NCBI RefSeq assembly: GCF_025949665.1
Contig: NZ_JAPDFT010000001.1
Location: 744,001 to 808,000 of the forward strand
Direction of reading: 5' to 3'
Source: Chryseobacterium viscerum
Lineage (GTDB): Bacteria; Bacteroidota; Bacteroidia; Flavobacteriales; Weeksellaceae
Length of the DNA: 64,000 bases
A program made the position numbers and the translations under genes. Of this stretch, positions 33,807 through 40,784 are shown in pieces (within the stretch, counting starts at the first letter, position 1; every line of letters begins with the position of its first letter). The notes beneath the pieces were generated by a model. The model made no database searches, was not told the DNA's origin, and was given only the letters and a program-made list of their open reading frames with translations.

Positions 33807-35075
33807 ATGAATGACCAGTTACAAGAAACTAAAAACTTTATACAGGAACTAAGCGAGCAGCTTTACATCTATATTACCCAGATATCACCCTCAGGGTTGG
33901 ACTGGGTTTTTCATATCATTGTAAAACTGAGTTTACTTCTTGTCCTGTTTTTTATTACTGATTTTGTTTTTAAATTCATCATTAATTCGGTCTTCAGGTT
34001 ATTTCATAATGAACAGAAATTCCCCATCTTAAAATCTATTTATCAGGCCAAAATCACTAATTCTGTAGCGCATTTTGCTGCCCTGATTGCTGTTGCCGGA
34101 ATCCAGGGATCTATATTTCCGGAAAATGCACTGCCGAAGACAACCATTTTTATAATAAGATGTATCAATCTGGGGCTGGTATTGATACTAGCAGGAATGC
34201 TCTACAGATCACTGACAGCTTTTAGGAATTATTTCAGCATTAAACAGGATTTTTACAAAATTATGGCGCTTAATGCCATTTCAGAAACCGTAAAGATTTT
34301 AGGACTCTTCATATTTACAGTCGTAGGATTCTGTGTGATTTTTGGGATCAAAGGAACAACTATTGTAGGAAGTCTTGGGGCTATTACTGCTGTTTTGGTA
34401 TTGGTTTTCAGAGATACAATCTTAGGATTTGTAACAGGTCTTCACGTCGCCACTTCTAAAAATTTAAAAGTAGGAGATTGGGTAAGCATTCCCAAATACA
34501 GTATTGAAGGGAATATTACGGAAATCAATCTTTTGACAACCAAAATTACTAATTTTGATAAAACGGTTTCCACCATTCCTACTTATGATCTGATGACCAC
34601 TGAGATCAAAAATATGCAGGTGATGTCTGAGTCTAACACCAGAAGAATAAAAAAATCAATTTACTTTAACATCAATTCTTTTAAGTTTCTGACTGATGAA
34701 GATGTTGAGCGTTTAAAGGAGATTAACCTGATTTCAGACTATCTGGAAGAAAGAACATCAGAGATCAAAAAAGAGAAAGAAAGCCTTGAGCACAAAGATA
34801 AGATCGTAAATGGGAGACAGCTTACCAATATTGGCGTTTTCAGATATTATGCACAGAAATACATTGAAAATGATCCCGATATAGATAAAAACGGCACCCG
34901 AATGGTACGTCAGCTGGACATTACTCCTCAAGGGCTGCCTCTTGAAGTATATTGCTTTGCCAATGATTCCAAATGGGAACGTTTTGAACAGATACAGGCA
35001 GATATTTTTGACCATTTACTGGTAGCATCCAAAGAATTTGAACTTCAGGTGATGCAGGTAAGCATTAAAGTATAG
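33807..35075 (+). CDS. MscS-family mechanosensitive ion channel (YbdG-like)
   Basis: 422 residues. Several N-terminal spans (LVLFFITDFVFKFIINSVFR; FAALIAVAGIQGSIF), then the pore helix and beta domain: GSLGAITAVLVLVFRDTILG, LKVGDWVSIP, EGNITEINLLTTKITNFDKT (about 231-250). The extended C-terminal domain (GVFRYYAQKYIEND) resembles the longer YbdG subfamily. It opens with membrane tension to release solutes during hypo-osmotic shock. Its TAG stop is the first three bases of a heptamer array. Confidence 0.9.
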   Translation: MNDQLQETKNFIQELSEQLYIYITQISPSGLDWVFHIIVKLSLLLVLFFITDFVFKFIINSVFRLFHNEQKFPILKSIYQAKITNSVAHFAALIAVAGIQGSIFPENALPKTTIFIIRCINLGLVLILAGMLYRSLTAFRNYFSIKQDFYKIMALNAISETVKILGLFIFTVVGFCVIFGIKGTTIVGSLGAITAVLVLVFRDTILGFVTGLHVATSKNLKVGDWVSIPKYSIEGNITEINLLTTKITNFDKTVSTIPTYDLMTTEIKNMQVMSESNTRRIKKSIYFNINSFKFLTDEDVERLKEINLISDYLEERTSEIKKEKESLEHKDKIVNGRQLTNIGVFRYYAQKYIENDPDIDKNGTRMVRQLDITPQGLPLEVYCFANDSKWERFEQIQADIFDHLLVASKEFELQVMQVSIKV

Positions 35076-35245
35076 AAGCCAGAAACCAGATATTAGAAGT
35101 TAGAGGCTAAGCTTCTTTACAACTGATATCCAGATCAAATAATAAGTATAAAATTTAATAATGGTATAGAGAAGTATACTAGTGAAATGATAATAGCAAT
35201 TTGTTATCTAACTTCTAACTTCTAACATCTCATATCTAACATCTA
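35073..35245. repeat. Inverted pair of heptamer arrays (TAGAAGT / ACTTCTA)
   Basis: Left array from 35073: tagaagc, cagaaac, cagatat, tagaagt, tagaggc (five units). Right array from 35204: ttatcta, acttcta, acttcta, acatctc, atatcta, acatcta (six units). The right array is the reverse complement of the left consensus. About 90 bp of unremarkable AT-rich DNA separate them. The left array begins at the stop codon of the upstream channel gene and the right one ends 9 bp before pdxJ. Confidence 0.8.
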
Positions 35246-35254
35246 AAATAAAAA

Positions 35255-35974
35255 ATGACAAAACTAAGCGTAAACATTAATAAAATTGCGACGTTAAGAA
35301 ATGCAAGAGGAGGTGAAACCCCAAGTGTTACAGAGGCTGCTGTAAAAATTCAGGAATTCGGAGGACAGGGAATTACCATCCATCCAAGACCTGATGAAAG
35401 GCATATCACAAGAAAAGATGTCTATGATCTGAAGCCGTTGGTTACGACTGAGTTTAATATTGAAGGAAACCCTCATCATAGTTTTATCGATATGGTACTG
35501 GAAGTGAAGCCTGAGCAGGTAACTTTAGTGCCGGATGCTGATGATGCCATTACATCCAATGCAGGATGGGACACAAAAAAACATCTTGATTACCTTACAG
35601 AGATCATCGCAGAATTTAAAAAGGCAGGTATCCGTACCTCTATTTTCCTGGATCCTTTACCAGAGCTTGTAGAATATGCGGCAAAGACCGGAGCAGACAG
35701 AATTGAACTGTACACTGAAGCTTACGCAAAAAATTATCTTACCAATAAAGAACAGGCTATCAAACCTTATTACGACACAGCGGTTGAAGCTACCAATTTC
35801 GGATTGGGAATCAATGCAGGTCATGATCTAAGTTTAGAAAACCTGAAATACTTTGCAGATACTATTCCAAACCTGTTGGAAGTATCTATCGGCCATGCTT
35901 TGGTTTCTGAAGCACTTTATATGGGATTGGAAAACACAGTTCAGGCTTATTTGAAGAGACTGGCAAAATGGTAA
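35255..35974 (+). CDS. pdxJ: Pyridoxine 5'-phosphate synthase
   Basis: 239 residues, typical for PdxJ. KLSVNINKIATLRNARGG at the N-terminus, GITIHPRPDERHI (about 39-51, catalytic/binding His and Arg), NIEGNPHHSF, and GINAGHDLSLENLKYF near 190 are the family's marks. It condenses 1-deoxyxylulose 5-phosphate with 3-amino-2-oxopropyl phosphate to form pyridoxine 5'-phosphate in vitamin B6 synthesis. It is flanked on both sides by inverted heptamer-array pairs, which separate it from the MscS channel and the hydrolase. Confidence 0.95.
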   Translation: MTKLSVNINKIATLRNARGGETPSVTEAAVKIQEFGGQGITIHPRPDERHITRKDVYDLKPLVTTEFNIEGNPHHSFIDMVLEVKPEQVTLVPDADDAITSNAGWDTKKHLDYLTEIIAEFKKAGIRTSIFLDPLPELVEYAAKTGADRIELYTEAYAKNYLTNKEQAIKPYYDTAVEATNFGLGINAGHDLSLENLKYFADTIPNLLEVSIGHALVSEALYMGLENTVQAYLKRLAKW

Positions 35975-35980
35975 TTAATA

Positions 35981-36072
35981 AGAAACTAGAAGTTAGAGAT
36001 TAGAAGTTAGTGAAACTTCGTTTCTGATCTCTTATGTTATCTAACTTTTAATTTCTCATATCTAACGTCTAA
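35981..36072. repeat. Second inverted pair of heptamer arrays
   Basis: Left units from 35981: aagaaac, tagaagt, tagagat, tagaagt, tagtgaa. Right units from 36038: ttatcta, actttta, atttctc, atatcta, acgtcta. Same family of units as 35073-35245, with a 22-bp spacer. The array starts 6 bp past the pdxJ stop and ends 5 bp before the hydrolase start. Confidence 0.8.
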
Positions 36073-36077
36073 AAAAT

Positions 36078-36857
36078 ATGGAAATCTTAAACTCAAAAAT
36101 ATTCGGCGAAAATTCAACCAATACGCCGCTTCTTGTATTTCACGGATTATTTGGAATGCTTGACAACTGGGGAAGTTTCGGAAAAGATCTGGGAGAATAT
36201 CTTCCTGTACATCTGATCGACCTTAGAAACCATGGAAGAAGCTTTCATTCAGAAAGTATGTCTCATGATGATCTGGCAGATGATATTGTACACTATATGG
36301 ATCATTATGGAATTCAGAAAGCTCATGTTTTAGGACATTCTTTAGGAGGAAAAGCGGTGATGCAGTTTGCCATAAAATATCCTGAACGTGTTGAAAAACT
36401 GATTGTTGTCGATATTTCACCTAAAGCATATCCACCACACCACCAGGGAATTATCAAAGCCCTGGAAACTGTTGATTTTAATACAGTTGGCTCAAGAAAT
36501 GAAGTGGAAGCAGTTCTTAACCAGTATATTCCTGAAAAATCAACCATACAGTTTTTAACGAAAAACCTGTATTGGGATGAAAATAAAAAACTGGGCTGGA
36601 GATTTAATCTTAAAACATTATCTGAAAAATATACTGAATTTGTATCCAATGCTGTTAAATTTGGAGTTTTTGAAGGGGATACATTATTTATAGCAGGGGC
36701 AAAATCCAATTATATTCTGCCACAGGATGAATTCGGAATCAAGCAGCAATTTCCTAAAGCTAAGGTAGTTACGGTGAAAAATGCTGGACACTGGGTGCAG
36801 GCCGAAAATCCAGTTGATTTTGCAAACGTTGTTAAGGAGTTTCTTGAATTGAATTAA
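36078..36857 (+). CDS. Alpha/beta hydrolase (YbfF-like esterase)
   Basis: 259 residues. Oxyanion block HGLFGMLDNWGSFGKDLGEY (about 23-42), nucleophile elbow LGHSLGGKAV (about 93-102, Ser), VVDISPKAYPPHH, and catalytic His in NAGHWVQAENP (about 237-247). This is the YbfF esterase subgroup, acting on small or acyl esters in vitro; the natural substrate is unknown. It lies immediately before the graspetide genes, in the same direction with a 114-bp gap, so an involvement is possible but not supported by family precedent. Confidence 0.87.
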   Translation: MEILNSKIFGENSTNTPLLVFHGLFGMLDNWGSFGKDLGEYLPVHLIDLRNHGRSFHSESMSHDDLADDIVHYMDHYGIQKAHVLGHSLGGKAVMQFAIKYPERVEKLIVVDISPKAYPPHHQGIIKALETVDFNTVGSRNEVEAVLNQYIPEKSTIQFLTKNLYWDENKKLGWRFNLKTLSEKYTEFVSNAVKFGVFEGDTLFIAGAKSNYILPQDEFGIKQQFPKAKVVTVKNAGHWVQAENPVDFANVVKEFLELN

Positions 36858-36971
36858 TTTTATACTTTATTTTTTGACATTATGTTAAATTTTTATTAAA
36901 AAGTAATATTATTTCTCCATGATTTGAATTTTTTGTACTTTGGATTTCCAAAACAATAAAAATATTAACTT

Positions 36972-37208
36972 ATGGAAAACAAAAATTCAAAAAAGAAGCC
37001 ATTTTTCGCGTCATTCTTAGAAAAACAGGTTAAAGACCCTGAAACAGTAAAAGGAGGAGGTATTACTTCTGTACTTGCAGATCAGATTACGACATCCCTA
37101 CAGGATCAGATTACTACTCCTCTTAAGGATAATGTTACTAAGCCTGATAATGATAATGTAACAATGAAATATCCTTCTGACGGAGATGAGGATGTTTTAG
37201 AAGCATAA
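36972..37208 (+). CDS. Graspetide (microviridin/chryseoviridin-type) precursor peptide A1
   Basis: 78 residues. The leader contains PFFASFLEKQ (10-19), the helix recognised by microviridin ATP-grasp ligases, followed by VKDPETVKGGG, whose Gly-Gly (28-30) is a likely protease cut site. The C-terminus holds the microviridin core T64-M-K66-Y-P-S69-D70-G-D72-E73-D74 and a 4-residue tail. By analogy T64-D70 and S69-D72 form esters and K66-E73 an amide. Between leader and core is a 34-residue acidic stretch with repeats (DQITTS, DQITTP, DNVTKP, DNDNVT). It shares a near-identical leader with the next gene. Function of the mature product unknown; microviridins inhibit serine proteases. Confidence 0.9.
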   Translation: MENKNSKKKPFFASFLEKQVKDPETVKGGGITSVLADQITTSLQDQITTPLKDNVTKPDNDNVTMKYPSDGDEDVLEA

Positions 37209-37257
37209 GAAATATAAAGTTTAGGCTAAATTATATATCAAACAAAACTAAAACATT

Positions 37258-37482
37258 ATGAAAAGCAATAACTCAAAGAAGAAACCGTTTTTCGCATCAT
37301 TTCTGGAAAAACAGGTGAAGGATCCTGAAACTGTAAAAGGAGGAACTGATATTACAATTCCTGAAAGAGACGTGATTACAAAGCCGGCAGTAGACGTTGT
37401 AACTTCTCCGAAAGATGATATGATGCACACGCTGAAATATCCATCTGATGGTGATGACGATACAATCACTATTCCACTATAA
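37258..37482 (+). CDS. Graspetide precursor peptide A2
   Basis: 74 residues, paralogous to A1. The leader KKKPFFASFLEKQVKDPETV (8-27) is virtually identical, followed by GG (28-29). The core is T58-L-K60-Y-P-S63-D64-G-D66-D67-D68 with a 6-residue tail (TITIPL). The middle region differs from A1 (ITIPERDVITKPAVDVVTSP). Both acids after the Gly are Asp, so an amide with K60 would use Asp rather than the usual Glu. It lies 50 bp after A1, and a terminator separates it from the ligases. Confidence 0.9.
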   Translation: MKSNNSKKKPFFASFLEKQVKDPETVKGGTDITIPERDVITKPAVDVVTSPKDDMMHTLKYPSDGDDDTITIPL

Positions 37483-37511
37483 AATCAGGTAGAATATTAA
37501 TAAAATAGTAG

Positions 37512-37541
37512 GGGAAACTTAAACATTAAGTTTCCCTTTTT
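37512..37541 (+). terminator. Attenuating terminator between precursors and ligases
   Basis: Perfect arms gggaaactt (37512-37520) and aagtttccc (37528-37536) with a 7-nt loop, followed by five T residues. It lies between A2 and the first ligase gene, 16 bp before the latter's ATG, in a same-direction operon. Confidence 0.8.
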
Positions 37542-37556
37542 AATAAAAACCGGCAA

Positions 37557-38513
37557 ATGATTCTCTGCATCACCCATTCACAGGATTTTTATAATATCGA
37601 TATCTTTTTTGAATACCTGGCCTCCAAAAATATCCCCTATTTCAGACTGAATTCTGACCGCCTGAATCATCTTCAGAAAATCAGCATTCATGAAAATTCA
37701 TTTGAATTGACTGACGAGTTCGGAAATACCATTCATTCGGATGCTATTAAAGGGGTATGGCATAGAAAAGCCTGGAGAATCAGTGCTCCCGAAGAATTGG
37801 ATCAGGACTATGAAAGAATCTTCCTGAATGAATACGGAAGTCTGCGTTATAATCTGATGACTGCCTTAGAACATATTCCCTGGATTAATCCTTATGAAAA
37901 CGAAAAAAAGGTGGATGGAAATAAGATTTTTCAGCTAAAAGTAGCAGAAAGAAATAACTTAACCATTCCCAAAACCATTTTTTCCAATGATGAAGAAAGA
38001 ATAACAACATTTTTCCATCAATACTGTCAGGGAAAAGCAATTGCTAAGCTTCATGGAGTGACAGCAAAAACCATGTCAGGAGAAAATATGATTTCCACTA
38101 CGGTTATTGAAGAAGAATCTCTGGAACATCTTTCAGATATTGCTTACTGTCCGATGATTTTTCAACCCTACATTGACAAAGAATACGAATTGAGAATCGT
38201 TTATGTAGACGGTGATTTTTTCACAGGAAAGATCAATAACAGTGAAAATGCAGACTGGCGGGTTGCTCGTGAAGGCTATTTCTGGTCAGCTTATGAACTT
38301 CCGGATTTCATCAAAACCAATCTCACTTCCATGATGAACGAAATGGGACTTTATATAGGAGCTATCGATATGATCAAAGGAAGAGACGGAGCATATTATT
38401 TCCTTGAAGTGAATCCACAGGGAGAGTGGGGAATGCTTCAGAAAGAACTGGGATTTCCCATTGCAGAAAGAATTGCCGATAATCTTATCAAAAGAATCAA
38501 TTTCCATGAATAA
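37557..38513 (+). CDS. mdnB: MdnB-like ATP-grasp ligase (graspetide amide former)
   Basis: 318 residues. ATP-grasp ligase of the microviridin type: GVWHRKAWR (about 62-70), ELRIVYVDGDFFTGKINNS (about 212-230) and EVNPQGEWGMLQKELGFPIA (about 282-301) match MdnB, whose EVNPxGEWGML block differs from MdnC. MdnB forms the omega-amide between Lys and the terminal acidic residue after MdnC has installed the esters. It is translationally coupled to the next gene: an 8-bp ATGAATAA overlap holds the start of one and the stop of the other. Catalytic order is taken from known microviridin pathways. Confidence 0.88.
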   Translation: MILCITHSQDFYNIDIFFEYLASKNIPYFRLNSDRLNHLQKISIHENSFELTDEFGNTIHSDAIKGVWHRKAWRISAPEELDQDYERIFLNEYGSLRYNLMTALEHIPWINPYENEKKVDGNKIFQLKVAERNNLTIPKTIFSNDEERITTFFHQYCQGKAIAKLHGVTAKTMSGENMISTTVIEEESLEHLSDIAYCPMIFQPYIDKEYELRIVYVDGDFFTGKINNSENADWRVAREGYFWSAYELPDFIKTNLTSMMNEMGLYIGAIDMIKGRDGAYYFLEVNPQGEWGMLQKELGFPIAERIADNLIKRINFHE

Positions 38514-39510
38514 AATTTTAATTATTACCCATACTGCAGATAATTTTTCTATTGAAAAAGTAACAGAATACATCGGAAAAAATGACTGTGAAGTCATTCG
38601 TTTTGATGTTGATATCTATCCTTTACAAAACAAACTGTCTACCATTTTTCAGGATGGGGAATGGATAAGTTTTCTTGAAACTCAAGATGCAAAACATCGT
38701 TTGGATGATATTTCTGCCATATGGTACAGAAGAGCCTACAATATCGGAAAAGGCCTGAGAGAAGAAATGGATTCTAAGTTTTACGGTGCAGCAATGGGAG
38801 AAATCAGAAATACACTTTTCGGTTTCTTTGAATCTGTAGATGCATATTCTTTAGGTAAACCAAGTGTTTACAGAAGACTCGACAGCAAAGAAGAACAATT
38901 GAAAATTGCAGATAAATTAGGGCTGACCATTCCGGCCACATGCCTTACCAACAATCCTGATGAAGCCAGAAAATTTATTCTGAAACATCAGAATGTGGTA
39001 GCCAAAATGCAAACCGGTTTCGCCATCTATGAAGACGGTGTTGAAAATGTAGTGTTTACCAATGTTGTCAGCGAAGATAAACTGGAAGAGCTTGATTCCT
39101 TGTTATACTGCCCTATGCAGTTTCAGCAGATGATTCAAAAGAAAAAAGAACTTCGTATTACCATTGTAGGAAGAGATGTTTATGCATTTGAAATAGACTC
39201 CCAGCAGTCCGAAGATGCTAAAGTAGACTGGAGAAAAGATGGGATCAACCTCATTGATAAATGGAACAGAGCAGAACTTCCTGGAGATGTGGAAGCAAAA
39301 CTGCTTGAACTTCTGGATATTTACAATGTAGACTATGGAGCAATTGACATGATCATTTCCCCTGAAGACGAATATTATTTCATCGAAATCAATGCAGCAG
39401 GAGAATTTTTCTGGCTGGATAATCTTACAGAAGGAAACCTTATTTCCAAGAGCATTGCAGACGTTCTTTGTGACAAAGCTCCAAGAAGAAATAATGAGGT
39501 AATGGCTTAG
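38506..39510 (+). CDS. mdnC: MdnC-like ATP-grasp ligase (graspetide ester former)
   Basis: 334 residues from the ATG at 38506, which overlaps the previous stop; an in-frame start 45 bp upstream would add residues that overlap the previous protein. AIWYRRAY, LTIPATCLTNNPDEA, ELRITIVGRDVYAFEIDSQQ with DWRKDG, and EINAAGEFFWLD closely follow MdnC, which makes two omega-ester bonds (Thr-Asp and Ser-Glu/Asp). With A1, A2 and the MdnB-like enzyme this completes a bicyclic or tricyclic ring set. No exporter, acetyltransferase or leader peptidase gene lies in the cluster. Confidence 0.9.
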   Translation: MNKILIITHTADNFSIEKVTEYIGKNDCEVIRFDVDIYPLQNKLSTIFQDGEWISFLETQDAKHRLDDISAIWYRRAYNIGKGLREEMDSKFYGAAMGEIRNTLFGFFESVDAYSLGKPSVYRRLDSKEEQLKIADKLGLTIPATCLTNNPDEARKFILKHQNVVAKMQTGFAIYEDGVENVVFTNVVSEDKLEELDSLLYCPMQFQQMIQKKKELRITIVGRDVYAFEIDSQQSEDAKVDWRKDGINLIDKWNRAELPGDVEAKLLELLDIYNVDYGAIDMIISPEDEYYFIEINAAGEFFWLDNLTEGNLISKSIADVLCDKAPRRNNEVMA

Positions 39511-39532
39511 AAAATAGGCTGTTTCTTATGAT

Positions 39533-39569
39533 AAAAGTCCTGAAAGTTGTACATTCTTTCAGGACTTTT
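39533..39569 (+). terminator. Terminator of the graspetide cluster
   Basis: Perfect 14-bp arms aaaagtcctgaaag (39533-39546) and ctttcaggactttt (39556-39569) with a 9-nt loop, 22 bp past the stop. The following 200 bp to 39770 hold a CCGGATCCGG palindrome (about 39703-39712) but no gene. Confidence 0.85.
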
Positions 39570-39770
39570 AAATGTAATGATCTATTGTAATTAAAATTTT
39601 TCTGGTTTGTTGATTTCTGAGTGATAATATTGGTTAAATAAAGTTGAATTATGCTTTAAAAATCGCAAATTTGCAAAAGCAGTTTTTCTGAGGAATTTTT
39701 GCCGGATCCGGAAGAATTGCCGGATAGAAAATATTGTTATATTTTAGTCAGTAATCAAGTAAAATAATTA

Positions 39771-40784
39771 ATGATTTTTGTAACGGGTGCTACCGGAATT
39801 CTGGGAAGAATAATTGTACTGGAACTTCTTAAAAGGGGTCAAAATGTACGTGCTTCCAAAAGACCGGGCAGCAATTTAAACGAAGTAAAGCATTCATACA
39901 GCTTTTATACGGAAAATCCCGACGATTTTTTTAATAAGATCGAATGGGTAAACGTAGATTTTGATGATCTCGATTCTCTGACAACAGCACTGCAAGGTGT
40001 GGATGAGGTGTATCATTGTGCTGCAAAAGTGAGCTTTCATCCCAAAGATGAAAAAGAAATGTACCGTACAAACATTAAGGGTACAGAAAATCTCTTGTTT
40101 GCCTGCGAAGGATCAGACGTTAAAAAATTTCTTCATGTGAGTTCTGTGGCTGTTCTTGATAATTTCAATGAAAAAGGAGAACTGGATGAAGATTCTGATT
40201 TTAATCCAAAACTGGAACATTCTGCCTATGCTATATCCAAACATTTATCTGAAATGGAAGCATGGAGAGCCTCAGCAGAAGGCATGAATGTCGTGATTAT
40301 CAATCCGGGAATGATCGTAGGAAGTGGAAACTGGAGCCAAAGCAGCGGTGAGCTTTTCTCTACCTTCGAAGACAATAGTTTTACCTTTTCAGGAGGTTCT
40401 GCCTATGTTGACGTGAGAGATGTAGCCAATACTGCAATAGAGTTAATGGAAAATAATCTTTTCGGAGAACGTTTTATCATTGTTGCTGAAAACAACAGGT
40501 ATGCCGATCTGGCAAAACAGGTCAGAACCCGTCTGGGACTTAAAGATGCCCGAATTCTTTCACAATCTGTATTAAATATCGGAAGAATAGCCAATACCCT
40601 TTTCGGATGGCTGATTCCCAAACTGAAAATGGTTACCAAATCAAATATTGAAGCCATTTCTTCATTCAACACCATTTCCAATCACAAAGTCAAAGAAAAA
40701 CTGAACTATCAGTTTATTCCTGTAAAAGAAAGTATCGACTTTCACCTGAATAATTATATTAACGACAAAAAGCTGAAGAAATGA
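39771..40784 (+). CDS. NAD-dependent epimerase/dehydratase-type oxidoreductase
   Basis: 337 residues. Extended short-chain dehydrogenase fold: FVTGATGILGRIIVLELLKR (about 3-22, nucleotide-binding), VYHCAAKVSFHP (about 81-92), active-site Tyr-Lys in AYAISKHLSEMEAWR (about 149-163) and NPGMIVGSGNW. Relatives act on nucleotide sugars or 3-beta-hydroxysteroid-like substrates; the substrate is unknown. Its stop overlaps the acyl-CoA ligase ATG (ATGA), so the two are coupled. It is separated from the graspetide cluster by a strong terminator and probably unrelated to it. Confidence 0.88.
   Translation: MIFVTGATGILGRIIVLELLKRGQNVRASKRPGSNLNEVKHSYSFYTENPDDFFNKIEWVNVDFDDLDSLTTALQGVDEVYHCAAKVSFHPKDEKEMYRTNIKGTENLLFACEGSDVKKFLHVSSVAVLDNFNEKGELDEDSDFNPKLEHSAYAISKHLSEMEAWRASAEGMNVVIINPGMIVGSGNWSQSSGELFSTFEDNSFTFSGGSAYVDVRDVANTAIELMENNLFGERFIIVAENNRYADLAKQVRTRLGLKDARILSQSVLNIGRIANTLFGWLIPKLKMVTKSNIEAISSFNTISNHKVKEKLNYQFIPVKESIDFHLNNYINDKKLKK

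Noticed and set aside
35315..35974. pdxJ with flanking inverted arrays as a composite transposon
   Set aside because: pdxJ is a core biosynthetic gene and each array pair is self-contained in its own gap, so two independent elements are simpler than one unit carrying pdxJ.
36078..36857. The alpha/beta hydrolase as the leader peptidase of the graspetide cluster
   Set aside because: Known graspetide leaders are removed by other protease types, the hydrolase has esterase-type YbfF motifs, and a separate gap with its own heptamer elements lies upstream; position alone is not enough.
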